A stretch of 64,000 nucleotides of DNA from contig JAEBUN010000002.1 of NCBI GenBank assembly GCA_023014365.1, positions 2,356,001-2,420,000 on the forward strand, given 5' to 3'. A program made the position numbers and the translations under genes. Origin of the DNA: Lepiota brunneoincarnata (taxonomy: Eukaryota; Basidiomycota; Agaricomycetes; Agaricales; Agaricaceae). Below the pieces are notes generated by a model. It had not been told where the DNA came from, ran no database searches, and saw only the letters and a program-made list of their open reading frames with translations. Each line of letters opens with the position of its first letter. Position 1 is the stretch's first letter. Shown here in pieces: positions 42,711-55,171 of the stretch.

Positions 42711-45037
42711 CATATAGGGACTTGTTCAGTTTACAAACATACTCTGAACCCCCTTGCTCAAACCCTTCTGGCTGCTTCATATATACTTCAGCATCAATAT
42801 CACTATTGATAAAAGCATGAGATATGTCCACAGTATGCAGATTTAGGTCTTCAATAGCAGCCAGAGCAAGTATAGTTTGGATGGTACTCTGATGCATAGT
42901 TGATGCAAAGGTTTCAAAATAATCTTGTCCTGGTTGCTGACTAAATCCCTTTGCTACAATACGGGCTTTGTAACGCTCTATAGAGCCATCTGCATTGTGT
43001 TTAACCTTGAACACCCATTTAGACCCAATTGCTTTCTCCCCTGGAGGCAGTGGTACAAGTGACCAAGTTCCATTTGTGAGGTGGGCATTAATCTCCTCTA
43101 GTGCTGCCTCATGCCATTTATCACCCTCACCATTTGGTCGCTCTAATGCCTCAGAGTATGACTGTGGTTCTATCTCTTGGCTAAACTGAGCATTCTGTTG
43201 CTCATTCTCTGATTTTGAGTCAGTGACCAGTGGTTTAGGCTCTCTATGCTTCCAATATCCTAATGGGCATGCCACATTTCATTTGGGCTTTCGAATAGCA
43301 ATTGGTCTAGAGTCAATTTCAGGTTCACTTGGTAGGCCTTCTCTGATATCATCATCCAGTTCATCATTTGCTTCAACTTGTCCAGTTGGTGGTATTTGTA
43401 CACATGGAGTCAATGGGTCAGTGAGTGGTACCAGGATTTGTTCAGGGGCTGGTAGAACAGGTTCTTTATCATTTATATCATTAGGTTGCAATTGATGATG
43501 GAGAGGACTATTTAAACCAACATGCTCATCAAACTCTGCACGTTCACTGATAACTGTTTTCTTTGTAACAGGATTGTAAAATTTCCACCCCTTATATCCT
43601 TCAGGATACCCAATGAATACACACTTTTCCATATGACTTCCAAGTGGTGACCTTTTATCCTTTTGGATATGGACATATGCGATACACCCCCAGACTCTAA
43701 GATGACTAACATCAGGTTTCTTGCCATACCATGCCTCATATGGTGTCATACTTGGCAGTACAGATGTGGGACAGCAATTCCAAACATAAACAAGTGCAGC
43801 AAGACATTCACCCCAGTACCCCTTTGACAGATTAGCTTCTGAGATCATAGCTGTGATCCTTTCATTAAGTGTTCTGTTTGCTTGTTCAGCAACACCATTT
43901 TGTTGTGGCCTATTTTGCACAGTATATTGTCTAGCAATGCCACAATCATCAAGGAACTTGATAAAGTTTGATCCCATATATTCACCCCCTTTGTCACATC
44001 GGAAGGTTTTCAGAGTGTGTCCAGTTTGATTTTCTGCAAACACCTTAAACCACTTGAATGCATCAAATACATCACTCTTTCTCTTTAAGGGTATGACAAC
44101 CTGAAATCAAGAGAAGTCATCAATAAATGTAACCCAATAATTGAAACCACCCAATGATGTTACTGATACTTGGTGAAGATCAGAGTGAACAAGTTCCAAT
44201 GACTGTGATGCTCTATGTTCTGAAGGGGGGAATGGGTTTGCATGCATTTTTCCTGCTAGACATGGCTCACAGATTGGATCAGGCTTCTCAGATGAGCTTA
44301 CTGTCATTCCACTAACTATGTCACTTTTGATCATCCGTTTGATGTCCTCATAGTTGTGATGCCCAAGCCATTTATGCCACAGAGATAGATTCAGAGGGAG
44401 AGTTGATGCAATATGAACATTTTCTATATTTTCTACAGTAGAACCATCAAGATAACCAGTAGTACCTTCAACTGAACCAGTAAATAGTAATTGGTCTTTT
44501 TGGAAGAACTGTAGTTTATCAAGAGAAATGTGAACATCAATCCCTTTATGAAGAGTTAGGTATAGAACAGCAAGAAGATTACTCCGTAATGCTGGAACAT
44601 GTAGTACTCTGGTAAATTCAACATCTCTTTCTAATTGTCCATTAATAACTGGTCTGAAGATAACACATCCAATACCCTCTGAATATACAATACTGTTGTC
44701 CACAAGTCAAACAGGAACTCTAAATGGAGTGTAATCTTGTAACCAGCTTTTATGAGGGGTCATATGAGAAGAGGCCCCTGTGTCTATAATCCAATGGAAA
44801 CTATTAGATGATGTAAAGCATGCCTCAAAACCAGAAAGAGTACTTGCCACATGAGCCAACTCTGGCATCTTCTCCCCACTTTCCTCAACTCTGTGTGCCT
44901 CTGCTGTATTTGTCCCAACTTTGTCTTTGCGATCATGACACACTCTCGCAATATGCCCCACTTTGCCATAGACATAGCAAGTGACTACAACCCCTGGTGT
45001 CTTTGGTTTCCACTTTTTCTTTCCTTCAAAGCCTCCC

Positions 45038-45499
45038 TGTTAGGGCAACCTGGAGGGTTTGGACAACTCAGGGAGCCGAAACGTCACTGCAGGGAAATCC
45101 TAAGTATTATTAATCTGTGAGCTAAGTAGGGAGTCCATACCTGCAGGGAAATCCTAAGAGAATAGGATGAGGGAACCCCTGCAGGCGAAAACTATGTATA
45201 TACTTGACTTATATAATCAATATAAATTGAACAAGGCTTGACGGTGGTGTCTGGGTGTTGCACAAGGCCAGGTGTGATTAAAATGAGTGTGGGGAGTGAA
45301 GATAACAGTCTGAAGTCTACAGGAAATGGGAGGAAGCAGGTGAGGGTTAAGGAGGGTGTAGAGGGTGAAGGGAGGGGTTTAACTGGGCAGTGAGGGGACC
45401 TCTGGTGCATTCTGGTTATGTTTGGGGTGTAAACGTTTGAAAGGGGGGATGTACAGTGTGCTGGGAGGCTTAGGGGTGTTTGTGGATTGTCCCCTTACA
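45038..45499. repeat. solo LTR inside the copia element
   Basis: 462 bp beginning TGTTAGGG and ending CCCTTACA, flanked on both sides by CTCCC (45,033-45,037 and 45,500-45,504), a perfect 5-bp duplication. No internal retroelement genes lie in it, so it is a solo LTR left by LTR-LTR recombination. It contains two copies of CTGCAGGGAAATCCTAAG (45,087 and 45,141) and AT-rich TATA-like sequence near 45,200. Its source family is not otherwise present in the window. Confidence 0.82.
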
Positions 45500-45530
45500 C
45501 TCCCACCATTGCCCAATTGGCTATCTCTGT

Positions 45531-46121
45531 TCACTTTTGACGATTGAGGTCCTCATTTCGGAAGGCAGCAAGGACAGTTGACTTGGTCAATTTGTCCTGT
45601 AGTAGTAGTGCTGTTGACAGGTGCACATAGTCCTCTGGTAATGCTCGAATCAACGCCATGCATTGTAGTTCCTCATCAAGATTGGTAATGGTAAACTTGG
45701 TAGGATGTAAATCCTGTATAGTTGCCATTGCCTTCTCTATTTGTGTCCCCAGATCAACTAATGATTCCTCATCATTCTTACAAATGGAGAAGAGATCATC
45801 ATATGCATTGAATTGAGCACCAGGTTTCTTGGACTGATGCACCTCCTCAAGCTTCTTCCACATTTCAACTGGATCCCCCACTAAATCTCAAACATGCACC
45901 CTCTGGTCACGATCCAGTAACAGATATATGTCACCAGCAGCCTTTTGCACCTTCAATTCCCAAGCATCTATATTCCCCTGATCCTTTTCAGGCTTTTTCT
46001 CCTTCCCACTGACCACATTCCACAATCCCTTTGACATCAACCATGCCTGCATTTCACCTGACCACTCTCCATAGTTGGAGTTGGTATGAGGTGTAATTCT
46101 AGCACTGACTGAGTCAGACAT
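45531..46121 (-). pseudogene. copia gag, broken
   Basis: Starts MSDSVSARITPHTNSNYGEW. A UBN2/gag-like region follows (WLMSKGLWNVVSGKEKKPEK, AAGDIYLLLDRDQRVHV). TGA at about 45,888 replaces an expected CGA (Arg) before DLVGDPVEMWKKLEEVHQSK. The frame continues through YDDLFSICKNDEESLVDLG and MALIRALPEDYVHLSTALLL to a TGA at 45,531. The zinc knuckle lies beyond the solo LTR. Confidence 0.85.
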
Positions 46122-46250
46122 AGTGATATCCAATAAATCCCCAATAAACTCGCAATAAAAGCGCAATATGGTGGCAATAAGCCAATAGTCACAGTAGCAG
46201 CAATATGCAGCAGTATCCCCAACAATCAATGATTAAAATGGTGTAGAGCC

Positions 46251-46263
46251 AGGGCCCATAACC
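46251..46263 (-). other. copia primer-binding site (half initiator tRNA-Met)
   Basis: GGTTATGGGCCCT on the minus strand, directly abutting the 5′ LTR. It is complementary to the anticodon arm of initiator tRNA-Met (…GGGCCCAUAACC…), not to the tRNA 3′ end. Drosophila copia uses the same region through a cleaved half-tRNA primer. Confidence 0.7.
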
Positions 46264-46601
46264 TGTTGAACTGAATAGAGTCAATAGTATCAGTGACACA
46301 CTGATCACTAGTCACTAGCTTGAGTTGATCAACAATCACTGATGTATTCACATGTTGTTAATAATAGTGTGATTTGATAAGCCCACTGATTTGGTCAAGT
46401 GTAAAGGTTCTTCATATGTAACTCCCCTTCACATAATAGGATTTGGCTAGTCTAAGGTCCCATCCTGTCAAAATGGACACGAGGTGTGAAACTCAGTGTC
46501 CACTAATTGACATTCCCAAAGGATGGGTGTACATAACAACTAATTACTTATATATCATAATTTGTTACTAACTAATAAGTGATCTGCCACTTTATTTAAC
46601 A
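46264..46601 (-). repeat. copia 5′ LTR
   Basis: 338 bp. On the minus strand it begins TGTTAAATAAAG and ends CAGTTCAACA, with TGTT/AACA inverted ends. Confidence 0.93.
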
Positions 46602-47458
46602 CATCACACATTTTGTCAAGCCCTCCACAGCTGAGGCCTACCTATCGGGTATTACACATCGACTACACCCTTTCTTTCCTGACGTTGCATGTGCTTGAGA
46701 ATCTTCCTATGTCAGACTCACCCTGTGAGGCCTTAAACGATGGAAAGGCTCTCTAGTGTCTCGAAAACTACCTCTTACGCTTGCTGACTTGGAGCACATT
46801 GTTGCTGCATTTGACAGCAGTGAAGATCACAATGACCATCTGTTTGTTGTGCTGCTGATGGTTGGTTTTTTCGGTCTGCTTCGCCTAGGTGAACTGGTTG
46901 ATCCCACTGACTCATGGTTGGTGGTGCGGCAGAAAACTATTCAGCGAGATTCCTTGCATATCTCAAACTCCCTGCCTAGACTTCCTTCTCCCTGCAAGCA
47001 AGATGGACAAGTTTTTTGCTGGAAACCAGGTCCTCATGTGCCCATGTGCTTTGGGAGCTAACCCAGTTCTTGCTATGCAACGTTACCTCTACCACCGGGA
47101 CCACACTTTCTCCAAAGCCCCCTGGCTGTGGCTGACTTCCCAGGGGCAACCACCTGATTGGCGTTTCTTTATGTCTTACTTTTGGTGTTTCTTTGGTCCT
47201 GGTTTTGGGAGCCATTCTATGTATGCAGGGGGTGCTACCTTGCTTGCCAGCTGTGGGATGGACTGGCATATCATACAGTCCCTTGGATGATGGTCTAATG
47301 AGACCTTCCACACCTACATATGCCAACATCCACTCCTCCTGATGGGTTCTGTTCAGCAGCCTTCTCATGTATGATCTCATTTTCCCCATCCTATCCATCT
47401 TCTTCTCCTTTGCTCAGCTGTTTCCCTTTCCTTCATTCCCAAACTGCGATGACACAGA

Positions 47459-47516
47459 CAAAAAACAAAGACAAAAACAAAAAAACAAAAAAAACAAAGA
47501 CAAAAAAAAAAAAAAA
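47459..47516. repeat. A-rich simple repeat
   Basis: Run of A with interspersed C and CAAAGA units, between the recombinase remnant and the right ITR of the DIRS-like element. Confidence 0.8.
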
Positions 47517-47590
47517 TCATGATATGGGTGATTAGTCCTTAATGAAATGGCCATACAGGCGTGTACTAGTAAACAAATAAATTCCACAGG

Positions 47591-47613
47591 GCAGGTGGGG
47601 GAAACCCACCTGC
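47591..47613. other. perfect 9-bp hairpin near the DIRS right end
   Basis: GCAGGTGGG, five-base loop GGAAA, CCCACCTGC. Located between the A-rich run and the right ITR. It could mark an internal functional site of the DIRS element or a 3′-end structure; function is unknown. Confidence 0.55.
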
Positions 47614-47689
47614 TTGGCTTGCTAACAGCACTACACGGTGTGACACCTACAGAGCACCTTGGAATCATTGGATGCCACTATACTCTGGA

Positions 47690-48046
47690 TATGGATTATG
47701 ATATCATTGTTGACAATAGCCCAGTTATGTAAGGCATATCTCAAAATGATATATTTTGCTTATTGTCAGCATCATATCTCCACATGCAATATTTATTTAG
47801 TTCATACTCACATAACAGTAACATATGACATATATTTAATAGATAATCAATTACAACATATAATTCCTGATATTCTAACTATTCTGTTTGCAATATTGAG
47901 CCAAAATGAAAAATATCTAACGAATATCTTGAAGTAGGATAACAAATGGATATTTATTATATCTACAGCTATGATATCCCATCTGATATTTTAGCATATA
48001 ATTAAAGGATATCTCATGCTCAAATATAGTCGTGCGCCAGCAGTGT
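47690..48046 (-). repeat. right inverted terminal repeat of the DIRS-like element
   Basis: Reverse complement of 28,938-29,195 with scattered mismatches and a ~40-bp segment absent on the left. The outer end reads GCCAGCAGTGT at 48,036-48,046. ATATTTTGCTTATTGTCAG (47,751-47,769) matches the left copy exactly. Confidence 0.85.
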
Positions 48047-48266
48047 AACCCAGAGCCTCACACAAGGCACCTGATGTCCCCATTACAATCGGACATATTC
48101 TTTTCCAGCTGACCCTGAACGTGGGTAAGGAAATTGCAGGGCGTGCGACTTTCGAATTTGACTGGGATTTCCGCAAAGGACCGGAGATGCTTACATAAGG
48201 GGATATAGTTATCTGATAATAAGCGGTGCGTCTCTCCATTCCGGCCGCTCCCACCCTTTCCTGCCC

Positions 48267-49638
48267 ATGTACAGTCTGCGAAAACTACAGGCATACGTCC
48301 TGGGACATCACATAGAGACAGAGGAACTCTGCGGCCAGCTCAGAGCCTCTGCCGTTCCAGTCTCGTCGGCAGACTGCAGATCCTGCTCGGATCCCTGTGA
48401 CCTTGGTGTGTTTTTTGTCAGGACCTCTCTTTATCTGATAACACCAATTCCGCAGGTCATGATGCATACCCCAGTCGTTTTGACATAGACTGGGAGACTC
48501 AAATGCTGGGCTCCGTCAGGCCTTATAACCGTCAGGTGAGCTTCCTCATTTACCTCAGTTTGAGACCGGTCCTCAACTCGCCACTTCGCTGGCAATGGAA
48601 ATAGATCGTCATTTCCACTGGTAAGGCTGACTGGGACAAAGACATCACGGATACCAAGGGTTCCCTCGCTGCACATCTCTCCGACCTTCAAAACGACCTT
48701 CCCGAATACCCCAAACCTGCGCATTCAACGACAATAAAATCCCGTCAGGCCGCAGGCCTCTTCCGCACAGCAGACTCGACCCGCGTGTCCGTCCTCAACG
48801 GAAGCCACAGATCAATCTGTGATGAGAGTGACAACGAGACTGTACTCGTATTCCCTGACTTTAAGGTTGTAACCGAGGTGCAGCGCTCCATACAGGGTGC
48901 ACATGAGCTCTGGGACAGTTCCCTCGACCCAAGCGTTAACCGTGTCGGCGCGTTTCTGGAGAAGAGTCAACTCAGAACCTGGGTGCTTCCCTATTCGAGC
49001 GTCATTCTCCTATGTAAATCACCCTACTCCATTGGATACAGCCTACCTCCTGACCTCTCGCAAAAAAAACCCCAGGTTCGCACAAGAAAAGAGACAACAG
49101 ATGTGGTATTGCCGCTCCCAAACTAGAGCATGGTTCGTCAATCCCCGTTTGGACTACTTTGGCGCCAAGAACATACCAAACTAAACAAGAAATATAGCTT
49201 TCATTCGCTCCTTAGAACACCACGGCTGGGAAGCTGATACGCGGCTAGAATGCCCTTCGTATACTTATGGTTCACCACTCGAAGACCTCGTGGCAACAGC
49301 TGAGCAGCGGGACGAAATCATTCAGTCACAGTTAAAGGATAGTGCGGATTCCAAGCGTGCCCTTATCATTAAAACGTCACATGTAGGCGGACACAAATAC
49401 GCCGGTAACTGCATCGTACGTTTCCCTCCCCACGAAACCTTCCCCTGCGGACACTGATCAGTACCGGGTCTAGATTTATACGCCGCAGGGGGCTGGAGTA
49501 TGGTACGGCCGTGTCACACCGCACGACGTGGAATCAATCGTCATTAATACTATTATTGGTGGTCTCGTGTTACCGCCTTTACTCCGGGGAGGACTTAACC
49601 TCTCACGCCCTGGTTGCAAAACGCTCAACGACTGGTAG
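48267..49638 (+). CDS. Apd1/sucrase-ferredoxin-like protein
   Basis: Thioredoxin-like, Fe-S-binding family that includes yeast Apd1. ATG 48267 (MYSLRKLQAYVLGHHIETEE). Blocks: VPVSSADCRSCSDPCDLG, HDAYPSRFDIDWETQMLGSV, IVISTGKADWDKDITDTKGS, SHKKRDNRCGIAAPKLEH, RSLEHHGWEADTRLE, the hallmark TSHVGGHKYAGNCI, then IYTPQGAGVWYGRVTPHDVE and IIGGLVLPPLLRGG, ending LNDW, TAG 49638. Six exons splice in phase (H|AFIRS, I|IYTPQ). The C and H residues of RCGIAAP and HVGGHKYAGN are the family's cluster ligands. Its upstream region now ends at the DIRS right ITR, 220 bp away. Confidence 0.9.
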
Positions 49639-50379
49639 TAAACCCGTCGCCTAGATCTGGCATCGCATCCCCCTTCCACCCATCGTTTGGGGACGACCCT
49701 TCGTATTTATTCGCGTCATTCTTTCTCCGCTTTCTCGGGGATTGGTTGCTCTCGTATGCGATTTCACCATTGCGTCACTTAATCATTTGAAGCACCCATC
49801 GCTATTTATTGCATTGTTAATTATTTCCATACCATTATTCGTCCTACATATTCACACCACACCCGTAATATCATTCAGTAGAGAGGTTCGTTTGGCTCCC
49901 CCAATGCATGCTCCCAAGCTCTCCCACCCCCACCGTATCATAAGATGATTGAAACATGGTACTGAAGCGAGATACCGTACTGTCAGCTGACCACAAGTAT
50001 CAAATTCCAGCGGATGGAAAACGATGGGGACGCCAAAGGAGAAAGCACAAGGGAAATAGGGAGATGTGTGTGAAATGTTGAGAAAAGTGTGAAGAGTGCT
50101 AAAACAAGGCTTCAAGGAATACATACATATGGGGCACTCAAAGACCAGCTCTGCACGAGCCTAACCTAAAAACGTATATATCCTACGGGGTTGCTACGCA
50201 AGCATTATACTATGTGGGGTTGATTTCCTAAGGGAGGGATGAGGAACGAGGAAGTTCGTAAGGGAGCCCATATACACCAAATTCAACGTGAGGAAACCTA
50301 TTATTGTGCGAAGAGAGGGAAAAAAGAAGCAAGATCCAAATATTGCCTGTGAAAGAGGGAGAGAAAGCGAGAGGATCGC
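49639..50379. other. convergent 3′ region, Apd1-like / Sch9-like
   Basis: 741 bp without a supported exon. Contains AT-rich and CT-rich stretches only. Confidence 0.45.
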
Positions 50380-53424
<3,045 letters not shown>

Positions 53425-53494
53425 GGATGGAATGGCCAGTAAGTGGCACCTTTTGTGGAGCGTCGGTGAGAGTGGCTACAGCGCTAGTTATTTT

Positions 53495-54077
53495 CTATGA
53501 TTCTCCCCCCTCTCGCTTATCTCGCCTCTCCAGCTCCTCTCGCCCCCACCGAAGCACATCAAGCATGCTTCCAGCGATAAACCCTAGTCCTATTGTCGTC
53601 TTCCAGGGCAATCGGTCTAATTTCCGACCCAAGCACAGCAATCCATTAGCGAACGCGGCAAGTGGTCCATGATTACTTACACACCGCCGAGATCGTTCCC
53701 GCCATCACGACACCGGCACACGTATCTCTTCCTTCGCCCCAGCCCAGTCTCTTCACACCTTCCTCTGCACACACCCACCCCACGGCAGCCAACCCCAACC
53801 TCACCGATTCCGTCCCGGCACCCTTCAATCCACCCAGTATCACCTTGTAGTTTTTTGTCTTGTTGTAGAAATACCACCCTTGTACAGTGGTCGGAGGCCG
53901 GTGCACATTTTCGGCTAGGAAACGCAGGCCTGCCAGTCGCCCGCCCCGGACAATTCCTATCGCTGTCCCAACAACGATCGCGGTGCCCGTGACATAGAAG
54001 AAACGCGGAGGAATGTTGAGGCGAAGTACCCGCTTCGTCGTCTCTTGGTCTCCTTCATCCTGCGCCGTCATCGACAT
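53495..54077 (-). CDS. Tim17/Tim22-family small membrane protein
   Basis: MSMTAQDEGDQETTKRVLRL, a helix FFYVTGTAIVVGTAIGIVRG, then VQGWYFYNKTKNYKVILGGL, GLAAVGWVCAEEGVKRLGWG and ISAV spliced by a 62-nt intron (GTAAGT...TTAG) to YRLPWKTTIGLGFIAGSMLD, ending KREGGES, TAG 53495. The Gly-rich helices and AVYRLP join resemble Tim17/22/23-type mitochondrial or peroxisomal proteins; exact subfamily not fixed. ATG 54113 is an alternative start. Confidence 0.65.
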
Positions 54078-55171
54078 TTGTAGTGAATAAAATGAGATTA
54101 CTAGACCTTCCATGTGAGGCCGTTACGTAATCCGTTGATTCCGCCCAAAACTTGCCATCTAAGTATTGCAGAAATATGGGGGCGTTTAATGGTCGGAATA
54201 TATCGCCCGGATCAACCCAAACCAGTCAGAAGGTACCCTCCCCTCCTGATGCTAATGATCTTTTAAACATGTTAAAAACATCAGACTTTGTAAACCAGCA
54301 CTAATCGACATGTCCGCTCCTCCCCAGATGCATACGTGACCGCTGTGACATACCATATGTAGACACATTCTGATGCCCATATGGACCTACAAGCTTCCTG
54401 TACAGTACGCACCCCGGAAGTTTGCTCCTCAGATCCAAGTCCTTCGCACCCTAGAATTACTGATTGAGAGGTGTTCCTAAAGTAGAAGATAACTATGTAC
54501 CTCGATTCCGAAGGTCGTTCAACCCTTCAGCGCCATACAATACATACATTTAGGGGCTATGAACCATTGCTATCTATACCCCTCAGGGGCCGTCACTACA
54601 GGTCACTACCTACCTTCTAGCCAGAACCCTCAAACTAGGGATCTCCCCACTTCCTGTCCATTAATCGCCATCGCACAAGATGACCCCCACGCGTTGGTAA
54701 ACGATGTAACAGGAAAATACCTCACTCTCTGCTCTGACAAGAAAGCTCCCATAGGCTCGGATTGTGGGGTAGCAGATACTCATATCACTTTCCCTGTTCA
54801 TCGGATCAGAAGCCACCCACTTATCGCCCCCACCCCAACAGAGCATTCCCGGTTGCCATAGGACACTTGAATTCGACAAGCGGAGTAAATTAGGCTATTT
54901 GTTCGTTGTGTGCGTCCATTTCTACTTCTGATAGCCGAGGGGATAAGCAGGCTGTTGTTGGCGTGTGCTGACAGACGCAATAGTATTGTTGAGTCGTGTC
55001 TTTCACCCCAGTTACTTATCTGAGATGTGATCTCCCCCAAATTCTTTGACAGTGGCGCAACCAAGCCTGTTTGCTTTGTGTTGCAATATTTATTTACCAA
55101 TCATGACTCTATCTCACACACTGGAACGCCAAGAGCTGCAAGACCACAAGGCTGCGATGCCGCTCGTGGAT
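54078..55171. other. intergenic, nothing recognised
   Basis: 1.1 kb upstream of the Tim17-family gene and downstream of the acyl-CoA dehydrogenase. Short ORFs on both strands have no exon context or motif. Confidence 0.45.

Larger units (their letters stand above)
33352..45030 (-). pseudogene. copia pol (protease, integrase, RT, RNase H), split by gypsy and broken
   Basis: Minus-strand order from high to low coordinates: zinc-knuckle remnant GHIARVCHD near 44,950; protease WIIDTGASSHMTPH; GAG-pre-integrase WHKWLGHHNYEDIKRMIKS; integrase ELVHSDLHQVSV...FIDDFS, CDKGGEYMGSNF and VQNRPQQNGVAEQANRTLNE; RT begins KWVFKVKHNADGSIERYKAR and stops at KLNKSLY (42,716). It resumes at 34,463 with GLKQSPRLWSEKL, then VFVDDITIASKS (VDD) and RNase H (DADHGGDKDSCKSTTGYLV, STTEAEYVAGNAAGKEILWM), ending LIGLRK. 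In-frame stops separate several blocks. Confidence 0.9.
32914..46601 (-). mobile_element. Ty1/copia LTR retrotransposon inserted in the DIRS recombinase gene
   Basis: Flanked by a perfect 5-bp duplication, CATCA, at 32,909-32,913 and 46,602-46,606. It has 338-bp LTRs, a primer site beside the 5′ LTR, a polypurine tract (AGGGGGTTG, minus strand, 33,252-33,260) beside the 3′ LTR, and gag, protease, integrase, RT and RNase H in copia order on the minus strand. Two later insertions interrupt it: a gypsy element in RT and a solo LTR between gag and the knuckle. Stops in gag and elsewhere mean it is inactive. Confidence 0.93.
32780..47340 (+). pseudogene. DIRS tyrosine recombinase, split by the copia element and broken
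   Basis: The N-terminal part (SYKSHLNAYLNFIHLHQLDP and the following block) ends at the copia insertion at 32,913. The gene resumes at 46,602 with an AYLSGI-type core-binding region, then VSRKLPLTLADLEHIVAAFD, LMVGFFGLLRLGELVDP (catalytic Arg block) and HSMYAGGATLLASCGMDW. In relatives the HxxR box reads HS-x-R; here Tyr replaces Arg. HIIQSLG is followed by TGA in place of CGA, then WSNETFHTYI with the likely nucleophile Tyr. The spans 32,780-32,913 and 46,602-47,340 are the gene parts. Confidence 0.85.
28938..48046 (+). mobile_element. DIRS-like tyrosine-recombinase retrotransposon, decayed, with nested insertions
   Basis: Bounded by long inverted terminal repeats and carrying, in order, gag, reverse transcriptase plus RNase H, and a tyrosine recombinase, all plus strand. 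The recombinase gene is split by a copia element. Without the 13.7-kb insertion the element is about 5.4 kb, normal for DIRS. There is no target-site duplication at its ends, as expected for recombinase-mediated integration. All three genes carry stops, mostly TGA in place of CGA. It lies between the divergent sirtuin and Apd1-like genes. Confidence 0.88.

Noticed and set aside
28938..48046. Cut-and-paste DNA transposon with long terminal inverted repeats
   Set aside because: The inside holds RT, RNase H and a tyrosine recombinase in DIRS order and there is no target-site duplication.
47991..48294. Minus-strand ORFs next to the DIRS right end
   Set aside because: They span the ITR border and the Apd1-like promoter and lack exon context.
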